Below are positions 17,688 to 28,505 of a stretch of 53,070 nt of DNA, piece after piece. The DNA is taken from the NCBI GenBank assembly GCA_945290265.1, contig CALYQW010000023.1, positions 1 to 53,070 of the forward strand, in the 5' to 3' direction. The stretch comes from an uncultured Erwinia sp. GTDB taxonomy: Bacteria > Pseudomonadota > Gammaproteobacteria > Enterobacterales > Enterobacteriaceae. The translations under genes and the position numbers were made by a program. Below the pieces are notes generated by a model, which was not told where the DNA came from, ran no database searches, and saw only the letters and a list, made by a program, of their open reading frames with translations. Position 1 is the stretch's first letter. Each line of letters starts with the position of its first letter.

Positions 17688-19316
17688 ATGCGCAAATTAT
17701 TTGCTTCCCTGTTTCTGAGTCTCGGCGTACTGGCGATGCCCGCCTGGTCGGCAGCCACTGACAGCATTCGCCAGAGTGGCTTTGTGTATTGCGTAAATGG
17801 CGTGATTAACACCTTCAACCCGCAGATGCCTGGCGGTGGTCTGGTGGTCGATACCCTCGCCGCCCAGTTGTATGACCGCCTGCTGGATGTTGACCCTTAC
17901 ACTTACCGCCTGATCCCGGAACTGGCTGAAAGCTGGGAAGTGTTGGATAAGGGGGCCACTTACCGCTTTCATCTGCGACAGGATGTGCCCTTTCAGCATA
18001 CTGCCTGGTTTACCCCGCAGCGGTTAATGAACGCAGATGACGTGGTGTTCAGCTTTTCGCGTATTTTTGACCGTCAGCATCCCTGGCATAATGTCAATGG
18101 CGGCAGCTATCCCTACTTTGACAGCCTGCAGTTTTATGATGCGGTTGAGAGCGTGCAAAAACTCGATCAGTACACTGTAGAAATCCACCTGCGTCACCCC
18201 GATGCCTCTTTTCTCTGGCATCTGGCTACCCATTATGCGCCGGTCCTGTCCGCAGAATACGCCAGTGAACTGAGCCACAGCGATCGCCGGGAATTGATTG
18301 ATCGGGAGCCGGTCGGCACCGGACCGTTTATGCTGAGCGAATACCGTTCCGGTCAGTACATCCGGCTGATGCGCAATAACCATTACTGGAAAGGTTTACC
18401 GCGCATGCCGCAGGTGGTGATAGACCTGGGCGCAGGTGGTACCGGACGGTTATCAAAATTACTCACCGGGGAGTGTGACGTGCTGGCTTATCCCGCCGCC
18501 AGTCAGGTCTCATTTCTGCGCGACGATCCGCGTCTGCGTCTGACCCTGCGTCCGGGGATGAATATCGCCTACCTGGCGTTTAATACCAGCAAATCACCGC
18601 TGAACCAGCTGGCGGTGCGACAGGCACTGGCGCTGGCGATTAATAATGAACGTCTGATGACCTCGGTTTATTACGGGACCGCAGAAACCGCCGCCTCGAT
18701 TTTGCCGCGTGCGTCCTGGGCTTATGATAATGATGCGCGTATCACCTCTTACGATCCGGCGCGCGCACGTCATGAGCTGCAGCAGTTGGGGATTAAAGAT
18801 CTAAAATTAACCCTGTGGGTGCCCTCCGCCTCACAGGCCTGGAATCCCAGCCCGAAAAAGATGGCGGAGCTGATCCAGACCGATCTGGCGCAGATTGGTG
18901 TTAAGGTCACGATTATTCAGGTGGAAGGCCGCTTCCAGGAGGCGCGCTTGATGGAAGCCGACCACGATTTAACCCTGACCGGCTGGGCAACTGACAGTAA
19001 TGACCCGGACAGCTTTTTCCGTCCACTGCTAAGCTGCGCAGCGATTGCCTCACAGACTAATTATGCGCACTGGTGTAATACGCCTTTTGACCTGCTGCTG
19101 CATAAAGCGCTGCTGACCCAGCAACTGGCCAAACGCATCGATTATTATAAGCGCGCGCAACAGCTGCTGGCGCAGGAACTGCCGGTTTTGCCCCTGGCCT
19201 ATTCCCTGCGCCTGCAGGCCTATCGCAGTGATATTAAGGGTCTGGTACTCAGTCCGTTTGGCAATGCCTCGTTCGCCGGGGTCTATCGTGATAACACCGG
19301 GGATAAAACACCATGA
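17688..19316 (+). CDS. sapA: Peptide ABC transporter substrate-binding protein SapA
   Basis: SapA is the periplasmic binding protein of the Sap importer, linked to resistance to antimicrobial peptides by uptake (Salmonella, Haemophilus), and a member of the DppA/OppA family. The 542-residue product has a signal peptide ([20 protein letters not shown] then SAA), the family start [20 protein letters not shown] and the motif [19 protein letters not shown]. The first gene of five overlapping sap genes; its stop overlaps the sapB start by 4 bases. The identification is secure from family sequence and operon order. Confidence 0.95.
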   Translation: MRKLFASLFLSLGVLAMPAWSAATDSIRQSGFVYCVNGVINTFNPQMPGGGLVVDTLAAQLYDRLLDVDPYTYRLIPELAESWEVLDKGATYRFHLRQDVPFQHTAWFTPQRLMNADDVVFSFSRIFDRQHPWHNVNGGSYPYFDSLQFYDAVESVQKLDQYTVEIHLRHPDASFLWHLATHYAPVLSAEYASELSHSDRRELIDREPVGTGPFMLSEYRSGQYIRLMRNNHYWKGLPRMPQVVIDLGAGGTGRLSKLLTGECDVLAYPAASQVSFLRDDPRLRLTLRPGMNIAYLAFNTSKSPLNQLAVRQALALAINNERLMTSVYYGTAETAASILPRASWAYDNDARITSYDPARARHELQQLGIKDLKLTLWVPSASQAWNPSPKKMAELIQTDLAQIGVKVTIIQVEGRFQEARLMEADHDLTLTGWATDSNDPDSFFRPLLSCAAIASQTNYAHWCNTPFDLLLHKALLTQQLAKRIDYYKRAQQLLAQELPVLPLAYSLRLQAYRSDIKGLVLSPFGNASFAGVYRDNTGDKTP

Positions 19317-20278
19317 TCATTTATACCCTGCGTCGTCTGGTACTGTTTATGGTGACGCTGTTTCTGCTGAGCCTGGTGGGATTCAGTCTGAGCTATTTCC
19401 CGCCACATGCCCCTCTGCAGGGGGCGGCACTCACCGATGCGGCAATGTTCTGGTTTAAAGGGCTGCTGCAACTGGATTTTGGCGTTTCCAGTATTAACGG
19501 GCAGTCGATAAATCTGCAGCTGCGCGAAGTGTTGCCGGCCACGCTGGAACTGTGCTTTATGGCTTTTACGCTGGCGATGCTGGTGGGGATCCCGCTGGGG
19601 ATTATTGCCGGCGTTACCCGCGATAAATGGCCGGATAAAGTCATCAGTGCTCTGGCACTGCTGGGTTTTTCCCTGCCGGTATTCTGGCTGGCGCTGCTGC
19701 TAACCTTATATTTTTCCCTGAAGCTCGGCTGGCTGCCGCTTTCCGGGCGTTTTGATTTGCTGTACCAGGTGGATCAGGTCACCGGTTTTGCCCTGATTGA
19801 TGTCTGGCTGAGCGACTCGCCGTGGCGGCCTGAAATGCTGATCAGCGTGCTGAACCATATGATCCTGCCAGGTATCGCGCTGGCGGTAGCCCCGATTACC
19901 GAAGTCATCCGTCTGATGCGCCTCAGTACCCTGGAAGTGATTGAAAAAAACTATATTAAAGCTGCCGCGACCCGAGGGCTGTCGCGCTTTTCGGTAATCC
20001 GCCGTCATGTATTGCATAACGCGTTACCGCCGGTGATCCCACGCCTCGGCCTGCAGTTTTCCAATATGCTGACCCTGGCGATGATTACTGAAATCGTCTT
20101 CAGCTGGCCGGGTCTGGGCCACTGGCTGATTGCGGCGATCCGCCAGCAGGATTATGCGGCAATCTCTGCCGGAGTAATGGTGGTAGGCGGTCTGGTCATC
20201 GCCGCCAATATGTGTGCCGATATGCTGGGGGCGATGACTAACCCGCTTAAACATAAGGAATGGTATGCCCTCCGATAA
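19313..20278 (+). CDS. sapB: Peptide ABC transporter permease SapB
   Basis: This 321-residue inner-membrane protein is one of two Sap permeases, related to DppB/OppB. It has about six hydrophobic segments, the N-terminal [20 protein letters not shown] and the EAA-type cytoplasmic loop ([20 protein letters not shown]) that contacts the ATPases. The start overlaps the sapA stop by 4 bases and the end overlaps sapC by 14 bases, so the operon is translationally coupled. Confidence 0.94.
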   Translation: MIIYTLRRLVLFMVTLFLLSLVGFSLSYFPPHAPLQGAALTDAAMFWFKGLLQLDFGVSSINGQSINLQLREVLPATLELCFMAFTLAMLVGIPLGIIAGVTRDKWPDKVISALALLGFSLPVFWLALLLTLYFSLKLGWLPLSGRFDLLYQVDQVTGFALIDVWLSDSPWRPEMLISVLNHMILPGIALAVAPITEVIRLMRLSTLEVIEKNYIKAAATRGLSRFSVIRRHVLHNALPPVIPRLGLQFSNMLTLAMITEIVFSWPGLGHWLIAAIRQQDYAAISAGVMVVGGLVIAANMCADMLGAMTNPLKHKEWYALR

Positions 20279-21155
20279 TATTTACGCTGAGAAGCAGCTG
20301 CCTAGCCCACTGCGTCACATTTGGGAACTGTTCTATCGTGATACGGCAGCGATGACCGGTTTATATGGCTTCTGCGCTCTGCTGTTGATTTGCCTGTTTG
20401 GTGGCCTGCTGTCACCCTACGGGTTGGATCAACAGTTTCTGGGATATCAGTTGCTGCCGCCCTCCTGGTCACATTATGGCGATGTGTCATTTTTCCTCGG
20501 CACTGACGATCTGGGTCGCGATCTGCTCAGCCGTATGCTGTACGGCGCAGCCCCCACCGTGGGGTCGGCAATTCTGGTTACGCTGGCTGCTGCACTCTGC
20601 GCCCTGATCCTCGGGGTACTGGCCGGGGTGACGCATGGCCTGCGTTCGGCGGTACTTAACCATATCTTAGATACCCTGCTGTCTATTCCGGTACTGCTGC
20701 TGGCGATTATTGTGGTGGCATTTCTCGGTCCAAAGCTGGAGCATGCCATGCTGGCGGTCTTTCTGGCGCTGCTGCCGCGTATGGTGCGTGAAGTGTACAG
20801 TGCGGTGCATGATGAGCTGGAAAAAGAGTATGTGGTGGCTGCCCGTCTCGACGGTGCACGCACCCTGGCGATCCTGCGCCACGCTATCCTGCCAAATATT
20901 TTGCCACTGCTGGTCACCGAGTTTACCCGTGCACTGTCGATGGCGGTGATGGATATCGCCGCGCTTGGTTTCCTCGATCTTGGCGCGCAGCTGCCTTCAC
21001 CGGAATGGGGTGCGATGCTGGGTGATTCGCTGGAGCTGATTTATGTTGCACCCTGGACCGTGATGTTACCCGGTGCGGCCATTATGCTTAGCGTACTGAT
21101 CATCAATTTATTAGGTGACGGTGTGCGCCGGGCCATCGTTGCAGGAGTGGAGTAA
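20265..21155 (+). CDS. sapC: Peptide ABC transporter permease SapC
   Basis: This 296-residue inner-membrane permease is related to DppC/OppC and pairs with SapB. It has an N-terminal cytoplasmic stretch, a first membrane helix ([20 protein letters not shown]), the family segment [20 protein letters not shown], an EAA loop ([20 protein letters not shown]) and a C-terminal [13 protein letters not shown]. The first 14 bases overlap sapB and the stop codon overlaps the sapD ATG. Confidence 0.94.
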   Translation: MPSDNIYAEKQLPSPLRHIWELFYRDTAAMTGLYGFCALLLICLFGGLLSPYGLDQQFLGYQLLPPSWSHYGDVSFFLGTDDLGRDLLSRMLYGAAPTVGSAILVTLAAALCALILGVLAGVTHGLRSAVLNHILDTLLSIPVLLLAIIVVAFLGPKLEHAMLAVFLALLPRMVREVYSAVHDELEKEYVVAARLDGARTLAILRHAILPNILPLLVTEFTRALSMAVMDIAALGFLDLGAQLPSPEWGAMLGDSLELIYVAPWTVMLPGAAIMLSVLIINLLGDGVRRAIVAGVE

Positions 21156-22147
21156 TGCCGCTACTCGATATTCGTAACCTTACTATTGAATTTATGACTG
21201 CCGAGGGGCCGGTCAAAGCGGTCGATCGGGTCAGTATGACCCTGACCGAAGGCGAAGTGCGTGGTCTGGTGGGCGAATCCGGCTCAGGTAAAAGTCTGAT
21301 TGCCAAAGCTATCTGCGGCGTAACCAAAGATAACTGGCGCGTGAGCGCTGACCGCATGCGTTTTAATGATATCGATCTGCTACGGCTCAGCCCGCGTGAG
21401 CGGCGTAAAATAGTCGGTCACAATGTCTCAATGATTTTTCAGGAGCCGCAATCCTGTCTCGACCCGTCAGAAAATGTCGGCACCCAGTTAAAGCAGGCGA
21501 TCCCTGGCTGGACGTGGAAAGGTCGCTGGTATCAGCGCTGGCGCTGGCGGCATCAGCGCGCCATTGAGCTGCTGCACCGGGTGGGGATTAAAGATCACCG
21601 CGATATTATGCGCAGCTTTCCTTATGAACTGACGGAGGGCGAGTGCCAGAAGGTGATGATCGCCATTGCGCTGGCAAATCAGCCGCGTCTGCTGATTGCC
21701 GATGAACCGACCAATGCCATGGAATCTACCACCCAGGCGCAAATTTTTCGCCTGCTGTCGCGGCTGAATCAGAATAACAACACCACTATCCTGCTGATCA
21801 GCCATGATTTGCAGATGCTGAGCCAGTGGGCCGACCGGATAAATGTGATGTACTGCGGTCAGACGGTGGAAAGCGCCTTCAGTGAGGATCTGATTAGCGC
21901 CCCTCACCATCCTTATACCCAGGCGCTGATCCGCGCCATGCCGGATTTCGGCCGCGCACTGCCGCATAAAAGCCGGCTGAATACCCTGCCCGGTGCGATC
22001 CCGTCGCTGGAGCACCTGCCTGTAGGCTGTCGCCTCGGGCCACGCTGCCCTTATGCTCAGCGAACCTGTATTGAGACACCGCGTCTGACCGGCAGTAAAA
22101 ACCATCTGTATGCCTGCCATTTCCCGCTGAACCTGGAGAGTCAGTAA
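21155..22147 (+). CDS. sapD: Peptide ABC transporter ATP-binding protein SapD
   Basis: This 330-residue ATPase of the Sap importer also supports potassium uptake by the Trk system in E. coli. Walker A is GESGSGKSL near residue 40, Walker B is [12 protein letters not shown], and the H-loop is ISHDLQML. The signature motif is LTEGECQKV instead of LSGGQ, a divergence found in the family. The C-terminal oligopeptide-transporter extension [17 protein letters not shown] carries the cysteines typical of DppD-type subunits. It overlaps sapC and sapF by one base each. Confidence 0.94.
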   Translation: MPLLDIRNLTIEFMTAEGPVKAVDRVSMTLTEGEVRGLVGESGSGKSLIAKAICGVTKDNWRVSADRMRFNDIDLLRLSPRERRKIVGHNVSMIFQEPQSCLDPSENVGTQLKQAIPGWTWKGRWYQRWRWRHQRAIELLHRVGIKDHRDIMRSFPYELTEGECQKVMIAIALANQPRLLIADEPTNAMESTTQAQIFRLLSRLNQNNNTTILLISHDLQMLSQWADRINVMYCGQTVESAFSEDLISAPHHPYTQALIRAMPDFGRALPHKSRLNTLPGAIPSLEHLPVGCRLGPRCPYAQRTCIETPRLTGSKNHLYACHFPLNLESQ

Positions 22148-22953
22148 TGATTGAGACGCTGCTGGAAGTTCGCAATCTTAGTAAAACCTTTCGTTACCGT
22201 AGCGGGCTTTTTCGTCGTCAGCACGTTGAAGCGGTAAAACAGGTGAGTTTTACCCTGCGTGAAGGCCAGACGATGGCAATCATCGGGGAAAATGGCTCAG
22301 GGAAATCGACTCTGGCCAGGATGCTCAGCGGGATGACAGCCCCCACCGCTGGTGAAATGGTGATTGACGATCATCCGCTGGAATACGGCGATTACGGCTA
22401 TCGCAGTCAGCGTATACGGATGATTTTTCAGGATCCTTCTACCTCACTGAACCCACGGCGGCGCATCAGTGAAATTCTGGATTTTCCGCTGCGTCTGAAT
22501 ACCGAGCTGAATGCTGAACAGCGTGAAGCGCGCATTATTGCCACGCTGCGGCAGGTAGGCCTGTTGCGTGACCACGCGGGATATTACCCGCATATGTTGG
22601 CCCCCGGTCAGAAGCAGCGTATTGGCCTGGCGCGTGCGTTGATACTGCAGCCAAAAGTGATAGTGGCAGATGAAGCGCTGGCCTCGCTGGATATGTCGAT
22701 GCGTTCCCAGCTGATTAACCTGATGCTGGAGTTACAGGAAAAACACGGCATTGCCTACATCTATGTTACCCAGCATTTGGGGATGATGAAGCATATCAGC
22801 GACCAGCTTCTGGTGATGCATCAGGGAGAAGTGGTTGAGCGTGGCAGTACCGCCGATGTCCTCTCCTGTCCGCTGCATGAGCAGACCAAACGCCTGATCA
22901 CCAGCCACTTTGGCAGCGCACTGACCGCCGATGCATGGCGTAAAGACGCCTGA
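22147..22953 (+). CDS. sapF: Peptide ABC transporter ATP-binding protein SapF
   Basis: The second ATPase of the Sap importer, 268 residues, related to DppF. Walker A is GENGSGKST, the Q-loop is IFQDPSTSLNPRRR, the signature motif is divergent (LAPGQKQRIG) and Walker B is KVIVADEALASLD. It ends the operon. A weak hairpin follows near 22970-22986. In E. coli fabI lies downstream of sapF; here the next gene is a CMD-domain protein and fabI is absent from this place. Confidence 0.94.
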   Translation: MIETLLEVRNLSKTFRYRSGLFRRQHVEAVKQVSFTLREGQTMAIIGENGSGKSTLARMLSGMTAPTAGEMVIDDHPLEYGDYGYRSQRIRMIFQDPSTSLNPRRRISEILDFPLRLNTELNAEQREARIIATLRQVGLLRDHAGYYPHMLAPGQKQRIGLARALILQPKVIVADEALASLDMSMRSQLINLMLELQEKHGIAYIYVTQHLGMMKHISDQLLVMHQGEVVERGSTADVLSCPLHEQTKRLITSHFGSALTADAWRKDA

Positions 22954-23141
22954 CGCACTGCCCGTGGTGGCTAACCGCTACGGGTAAAATCTTATATCAT
23001 TCCGTTATTTATTAGCACTGAACAGTATTTTGTCCCTGCCCCCCCTTAGGCCAGGATAATTGAGCTATTCAGAACGCTCAGCCGAACCGGTACTCATGGT
23101 TTCAGGTGACGCTGCTGCTCTGCTAACTGAAAGGAATGACT

Positions 23142-24299
23142 ATGGAACAGCGCCAGATTTGCCCCAACCGCCAGCTGTATCACGAAACCCAGACCAGCCA
23201 GCCAGCATCAGGGCGCACAGCATTGCTGTCTCAGGCGGCCAGCATAGAAGATCGTTTTTTGCTGGGGCTGGCACCGGCAGACGGAACACCACTCAGTAAG
23301 CTACTGACAACTCTACAACCAATGTTAACACTGTCAGGCAATATGTATCATCTTCTGTTCCCCTGTCAGCTAACAACCAGCCTGACGCAGTCTCTGAGCC
23401 TGTACGACCGTCTGAGCTGTGCGCTGACCGTTGCTCAGGTCGGCAGCGTACAGCGGTTATGTAATCATTATGCTGCACGTCTCGCGCCATTGACCTGCCA
23501 TGATCCTTCACGTGAAAGCAATCACCGTTTAACCCAGCTCACTGAATTTTCCCGCCAGCTGGCCAGCCAGCCGGGTTTGATTGATCGCCGGGTGTTGCAG
23601 CGACTGGAGGCCGTCGGACTCAGCCACGCGGATATTGTCACTCTGAGCCAGATTTGCGGGTTTATCAGCTACCAGACGCGGGTAGTGGCCGGATTGCAGG
23701 CGCTGATGTCCATACCGGTACACCGCATCCCGGGTTTGCTGGTGCCGACGGATGCCGACAGCCGCATGCTTTGTCACCGTGACTGGCAGCCGTGGCTGCC
23801 GCCGTTACCGTCCCCTGTTTCCGACAGCCAGCGTGAAGCGCTGAACGCCTGTCAGACTCTGCCATTTCCTGCCAGCGCACTACAGCTGCTGGCCAGTGAA
23901 GCATCTTTACTCAGTGCCTGGGGTCAACTGATGCAGCAACTCAATTACTGCACAGCGGAGACTGATATCGCAACACTGGCCGCCGCTGTCAGTGCGCGAA
24001 TTAATGGTTGCGCACTTGGCTTTCACCAAATGCCGACAGGTAAGCTGCGTGATGCGTTAGTACAAAGTGTCGATCAGGCACTGACAGTCGCCGGAAAGTC
24101 AGAGCGGGCAATTATGGTATTTGCGGCGCAACTGATCCGCTCTCCCAGCCAGTTAACAATTAACCATATTCATTTGTTAACTGAATGTGGTTTCAGCCAA
24201 CAACATATTTTACATCTGATACTCAGTATCGCCGCGGCCGGCTGGAATAACCGTTTAATGCAAAGTCTGGGAGAAACATCTTGCCTGGAATGCAGCTAA
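23142..24299 (+). CDS. Two-domain CMD/AhpD-like protein lacking the CxxC motif
   Basis: This 385-residue protein resembles a fusion of the two carboxymuconolactone-decarboxylase-like proteins I know as the Avi_7170 and Avi_7169 types. The first part carries GLSHADIVTLSQICGFISYQ then TRVVAGLQAL; the second carries INGCALGFHQMP and the C-terminal LTECGFSQQHILHLILSIAA then GWNNRLMQSLG. AhpD relatives use a CxxCxxxH site; here only Cys290 and His295 remain, so peroxidase chemistry is doubtful. The ATG at 23142 is chosen over 23136 because AAGGA at 23131-23135 is well spaced only for it. It stands between sapF and a convergent LysR gene. Function unknown. Confidence 0.6.
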   Translation: MEQRQICPNRQLYHETQTSQPASGRTALLSQAASIEDRFLLGLAPADGTPLSKLLTTLQPMLTLSGNMYHLLFPCQLTTSLTQSLSLYDRLSCALTVAQVGSVQRLCNHYAARLAPLTCHDPSRESNHRLTQLTEFSRQLASQPGLIDRRVLQRLEAVGLSHADIVTLSQICGFISYQTRVVAGLQALMSIPVHRIPGLLVPTDADSRMLCHRDWQPWLPPLPSPVSDSQREALNACQTLPFPASALQLLASEASLLSAWGQLMQQLNYCTAETDIATLAAAVSARINGCALGFHQMPTGKLRDALVQSVDQALTVAGKSERAIMVFAAQLIRSPSQLTINHIHLLTECGFSQQHILHLILSIAAAGWNNRLMQSLGETSCLECS

Positions 24300-24371
24300 A
24301 ATCAGCTCTGGAGATGATTTCTAAATGCAGGGATAACCAATATACCTGATCGCTAAAACGGGCCCAGAGTT

Positions 24372-25283
24372 TCATAAATTATCCAAACCTTCTGCCAGAT
24401 ATGCAGCCGCGCTATCAAAAAATAGCTGGGCCAGCGGAGTGCAGAGCCCGACTTCAGCAACCACAATGGCAGTCTGACGCAACATGCGCGATAATTTCAA
24501 TGGGCGGGTTGTGAGCATGGACAGATCCTCGGGCAGTAAATGCCCCACAGGTGCAATCAGACAGCCCAGCCCCACCTGTACCGCCTGTAGCAAGTGAAAT
24601 ACCGAAGCGGTTTCCAGCACAATACGCGGCTGAATATGTTGTTCACGGAAATGCCCGTCGAGATAACGGCGGAAATAACGACTGGGCTCGGCCAGGCACA
24701 GCGGCAGCACAGCAATCTCACTCAGACTTAGCGGCTCACTGTCCGCCAGCTGCGGGAAAAAGTGCGGATGAAAAATCAGCTCCAGGCCGTTATCGGCGAC
24801 AGTGGCACTCTGAAACTGCAGTTCGTGCAGGGTTGCCAGCTCAAAAAAACAGATCCCTGCATCCACCGTATGGCTGCTTAACGCTTCCAGCAGCCGATCC
24901 GCACTGTGTACTGCTACGCGAAAATCCAGCTGCGGATAGTCGAGGTTAATCGCTTTCAGGAGCGGTGCCAGCGCAAAACTGCACTGCGGCACAATCCCGA
25001 TACGCAGCGTACCGCTTACCCCGTGTATCAGTGAGTCAACTTCCAGCTGTAAGCCCTGATATACCGAAACAATTTCGCGTGCCCAGGAGAGCACCCGCTC
25101 CCCTTCTGCGGTAAAACCGACAAAGTTATTGTTGCGGTTAATCAGTGACAGCCCCAGTTCGCGCTCCAGATTTTTCAGGCGCATAGAAAGCGTCGGCTGG
25201 CTGACAAAACTGGCCTCTGCTGCACGGCCAAAATGGCGCTCACGCTCTAAATTACACAGATAAATCAGTTGCTTAATATCCAT
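24372..25283 (-). CDS. LysR family transcriptional regulator
   Basis: This 303-residue protein has an N-terminal winged helix (MDIKQLIYLCNLERERHFGR, then EASFVSQPTLSMRLKNLERE) and a LysR effector-binding domain from about residue 90 (GTLRIGIVPQCSFALAPLLK). Such regulators bind DNA as tetramers and respond to small molecules. It is convergent with the CMD gene and points away from the lipoprotein gene at 25388, which is on the same strand further upstream. Relatives with this N-terminus sit near formate-dehydrogenase-like molybdopterin genes in other bacteria, so YdeP at 26065 is a plausible target, but this is inference. Confidence 0.88.
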   Translation of the reverse strand: MDIKQLIYLCNLERERHFGRAAEASFVSQPTLSMRLKNLERELGLSLINRNNNFVGFTAEGERVLSWAREIVSVYQGLQLEVDSLIHGVSGTLRIGIVPQCSFALAPLLKAINLDYPQLDFRVAVHSADRLLEALSSHTVDAGICFFELATLHELQFQSATVADNGLELIFHPHFFPQLADSEPLSLSEIAVLPLCLAEPSRYFRRYLDGHFREQHIQPRIVLETASVFHLLQAVQVGLGCLIAPVGHLLPEDLSMLTTRPLKLSRMLRQTAIVVAEVGLCTPLAQLFFDSAAAYLAEGLDNL

Positions 25284-25387
25284 GCTAATTATCGACTCAT
25301 TGCAGGAAGATAAGTGAGGTAATGGCGGTGAATTTGCGTCACCCGGAGGACAACCCCCGGGTTGACGCTCGACAGCTCTGATTTTTA

Positions 25388-25723
25388 TTACTCAGTACAT
25401 TCCGTACTTTTCTGCTCCATCAGATCGGTGAAGGTGCCGGTGCTGCCTTTGGTCCACCATTCATAAATATTGCCATCGTATTTTGCACCACTGCCCGCAA
25501 TCACATTCACCAGTACGTATTCCGGGTTATCCCCTTTTTTCACCACGGCCAGCGCATTGGGATCGTTGTTATAGTAAGTGGCCTCCAGCGTCTGCCCGTC
25601 ATCACAGTGCATAATGGTTTTAGTTACCTCGGTTTTTCCACTGCCCGGTAAAGTGATTTTACCGTTGTCACACCCCGCCAGTAGCAGGGTGAACATTGCC
25701 AGAGAAACTACACGTAAAGACAT
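25388..25723 (-). CDS. MliC-like lysozyme inhibitor lipoprotein
   Basis: This 111-residue protein has a lipoprotein signal (LLLAGC, Cys18) and a C-type-lysozyme-inhibitor (MliC/PliC) domain: MHCDDGQTLEATYY, then AGSGAKYDGNIYEWWTKGST. MliC proteins block host or competitor lysozyme in the periplasm through a conserved Ser/Lys loop; here SGAKY and WWTKG correspond. A Cys in the N-terminal strand (HCDDG) and one near the end (STECTE) would form the usual disulphide. Asp19-Asn20 follow the lipidated Cys, a Lol-avoidance signal that would keep it in the inner membrane. AAGGAG precedes ATG 25723. It is a single gene. Confidence 0.78.
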   Translation of the reverse strand: MSLRVVSLAMFTLLLAGCDNGKITLPGSGKTEVTKTIMHCDDGQTLEATYYNNDPNALAVVKKGDNPEYVLVNVIAGSGAKYDGNIYEWWTKGSTGTFTDLMEQKSTECTE

Positions 25724-26064
25724 GACTACTCCTTAACCACCTGACTTACAGGCGGAATAACTGATCTTCGATGGGTTAGCGGCGTGTTAAACAGTGACCT
25801 GATACCAGGACAAATCTGAACTCACGCGGCAGCGGGTAAAATTATTGTTGCTTATGACGTTTTTTACAACTGTTTGCCACAATCTATGCGCTAATGGCTG
25901 CTATTAACGCAATAATTGTGCGCTGTATATCTCCCCCAGCCATTATAGTGAATACCTATCACTTGATTGCACTAATCAATTAGACATTAGCCGACCTGCG
26001 CCGCAGAATTTCGGAAACAGAAAAATATCATTAACATTTTTTAAACACACACCTGCAAACGACT
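25724..26064. other. Divergent promoter region between the lipoprotein gene and ydeP
   Basis: This 341-base AT-rich intergenic region should hold both promoters. I could not assign specific regulator sites and see no small gene. Confidence 0.4.
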
Positions 26065-28374
26065 ATGAAATTCAAAAAAGAGATTAAGCCCTACCAGGCA
26101 GCCGCTGGCGGCTGGGGGGCACTGGAAGCGACCACCCGTTTTGTTTTCGACAGTAAGCAGGTGATTAAAAACCTGCGTAACCTGATGCGCATGAATAAAG
26201 CTAAAGGGTTTGATTGTCCTGGCTGTGCATGGGGTGATGATAATAAAAGTACCTTCAGCTTTTGTGAGAATGGTGTTAAGGCCGTCACCTGGGAAGCCAC
26301 CCGCCGCCATATTGGCGCCGGTTTTTTTGCCCAATACAGCGTCACTGAACTGGCAAAACAGAGCGACTACTTCCTGGAATATCAGGGCCGTATTACCGAA
26401 CCCCTGCGTTATAATCGCGCCACCGACCATTACGAACCGCTCAGCTGGCAGCAGGCATTTGAGCTGATAGCCGGGCATATTAAGGCGATGGATAATCCGC
26501 ATCAGATGGAGCTGTACACCTCCGGTCGTGCCAGTAATGAAGCCTCCTGGCTGTATCAGCTGTTTGGCCGTTTGCACGGCAGTAATAATTTCCCTGACTG
26601 CTCCAATATGTGCCATGAGGCCAGCGGCACCGGTCTGAAACGCAGTATTGGCGTAGGTAAAGGCACCATACGTCTTGATGATTTCGATCACGCTGATGCT
26701 ATCTTTGTCTTTGGCCAAAACCCAGGTACTAACCACCCGCGAATGCTGCACAGCCTGCGTCATGCCGCCGACCGCGGTGCCCGTATTGTTACCTTTAATA
26801 CTCTGCGTGAGCGTGGCCTGGAACGTTTTGCCGATCCACAAAAACCACTGGAAGTGGTCACCAGCCAGTCCGGGCAGATCAGTTCCACCTATTACCAGCC
26901 TAATCTGGGCGGCGATATGGCCGCCGTGCGCGGAATGGTCAAGGCGTTAGCCGAAACCCACCTCTCACGCCTTGATGCCGGTCAGCCGGGTATCTTTGAT
27001 GATGCGTTTATTGCGGCTCATACCGAGGGAATGGATGATTATCTGCAGCAGGTGGATGCGACCTCATGGGAGCAGATTGTCAGCCAGTCAGGACTGACAG
27101 AGCAGCAGTTGCGTGAAGCTGCAACCATTTATCAGAGTGCCGAACGGGTGATTTGTACCTGGGCGATGGGAATTACCCAGCATAAGCATTCGGTGGATAC
27201 GGTACGTGAAATTGTTAACCTGCAGCTGTTGTTTGGTCAGCTGGGAAAAAAAGGGGCGGGACTGTGCCCGGTTCGCGGTCACAGTAATGTGCAGGGTAAC
27301 CGCACCATGGGGATTGATGAAAAGCCAACTGCCGCGTTCCTTGACAGCCTGGGGAAATATTTCAATTTTGAGCCACCGCGTGAACCGGGTCATAACACCG
27401 TAGAAGCCCTGGAGGCCATGCTGGCGGGTAAGATAAAAGTGCTGATCTCACTGGGTGGAAACCTCGCGGCGGCTGCACCGGACAGCCCGCGCACCGAAGA
27501 AGCGCTGAAACGCTGTGGTCTGACGGTTCAAATCAGTACCAAACTGAACCGCAGTCACCTCTGCCCCGGTGCGGTTGATGCTCTGATCCTGCCAACCCTG
27601 GGACGTACCGAAGTGGATATGCAGGCCAGTGGGCCACAGTTTGTTACCGTGGAAGACTCATTCAGTATGGTTCACGCCTCCGAAGGGGTATCCAAACCGA
27701 TTGCTGAGACGCAGCGGTCCGAAACCGCGATTGTTGCCGGGATCGCCCAGGCCACCCTTGGCAGTGATAAAGTTCACTGGCTGGCGCTGGCGGATGATTA
27801 CAATCTGATCCGCGATCATATTGCGGCTACTATCCCAGGTTTTAATGATTTCAACGCCAAATGTGATATCAAAGGCGGTTTCTACCTCGGTAATAATGCC
27901 GCCAGCCTGCACTTCCCTGCGCTGGAAGGCAAAGCTCGTTTCAGCGATGCTTCGCTGCCGCAGTCGTTGTTCCCACCGCTGGATGTTGAGGTGCCTTTCA
28001 CCCTGCAAACCCTGCGTTCTCACGATCAGTACAACACCACCATTTATGGTCTGGACGATCGCTATCGTGGTGTTTATGGCCAGCGTGAAGTGCTGTTTAT
28101 CAATCCTGAGGACATGCAGCAGCTGGGTCTGGCTGACGGTGACCATGTGGATATCGAAACCCTGTGGAATGACGGTATTACCCGTAAAGTCAGCAGGTTT
28201 AAGCTGATCCCTTATGCGATCCCGGCTGGCAATCTTGCGGCATATTATCCGGAGACCAATCCGCTGGTGCCACTTTCCAGTTTTGGTGACAGTAGCGGTA
28301 CGCCGACGTCGAAGTCAGTGCCGGTGAAGATTACGCGGGCAGCAGAGCAGCTGGGTGCTAATCGTATTGTTTGA
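26065..28374 (+). CDS. ydeP: YdeP-type molybdopterin oxidoreductase
   Basis: This 769-residue protein belongs to the FdhF-like oxidoreductase alpha-subunit family that includes E. coli YdeP, linked there to acid resistance. It has the N-terminal FDCPGCAWGDD motif in place of a full ferredoxin-like cluster site, the segment DCSNMCHEASGTGLKRSIGV in the region of the molybdenum ligand, NPGTNHPRMLHSLRHA in the cofactor-binding domain, and the C-terminal TIYGLDDRYRGVYGQREVLF of the molydopterin dinucleotide-binding domain. No twin-arginine signal is present, so it is cytoplasmic. The substrate is unknown. It is monocistronic or followed closely by the beta-lactamase-fold gene. Confidence 0.88.
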   Translation: MKFKKEIKPYQAAAGGWGALEATTRFVFDSKQVIKNLRNLMRMNKAKGFDCPGCAWGDDNKSTFSFCENGVKAVTWEATRRHIGAGFFAQYSVTELAKQSDYFLEYQGRITEPLRYNRATDHYEPLSWQQAFELIAGHIKAMDNPHQMELYTSGRASNEASWLYQLFGRLHGSNNFPDCSNMCHEASGTGLKRSIGVGKGTIRLDDFDHADAIFVFGQNPGTNHPRMLHSLRHAADRGARIVTFNTLRERGLERFADPQKPLEVVTSQSGQISSTYYQPNLGGDMAAVRGMVKALAETHLSRLDAGQPGIFDDAFIAAHTEGMDDYLQQVDATSWEQIVSQSGLTEQQLREAATIYQSAERVICTWAMGITQHKHSVDTVREIVNLQLLFGQLGKKGAGLCPVRGHSNVQGNRTMGIDEKPTAAFLDSLGKYFNFEPPREPGHNTVEALEAMLAGKIKVLISLGGNLAAAAPDSPRTEEALKRCGLTVQISTKLNRSHLCPGAVDALILPTLGRTEVDMQASGPQFVTVEDSFSMVHASEGVSKPIAETQRSETAIVAGIAQATLGSDKVHWLALADDYNLIRDHIAATIPGFNDFNAKCDIKGGFYLGNNAASLHFPALEGKARFSDASLPQSLFPPLDVEVPFTLQTLRSHDQYNTTIYGLDDRYRGVYGQREVLFINPEDMQQLGLADGDHVDIETLWNDGITRKVSRFKLIPYAIPAGNLAAYYPETNPLVPLSSFGDSSGTPTSKSVPVKITRAAEQLGANRIV

Positions 28375-28505
28375 TTGGGCGTTTTTTAAAGGCTAAAATC
28401 CAGCTCAACGGCCAGGCCAGGGGAAAATAACCAGTCAGGGTTATACTGCTTATGGCATATTACGTCCGCCGTAAGCTCAAATTTCTAAACTCTGAGGTAT
28501 GTTGC

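Noticed and set aside
26041-26841. 266-codon minus-strand frame opposite ydeP
   Set aside because: Composition and lack of motifs mark it as a shadow of ydeP.
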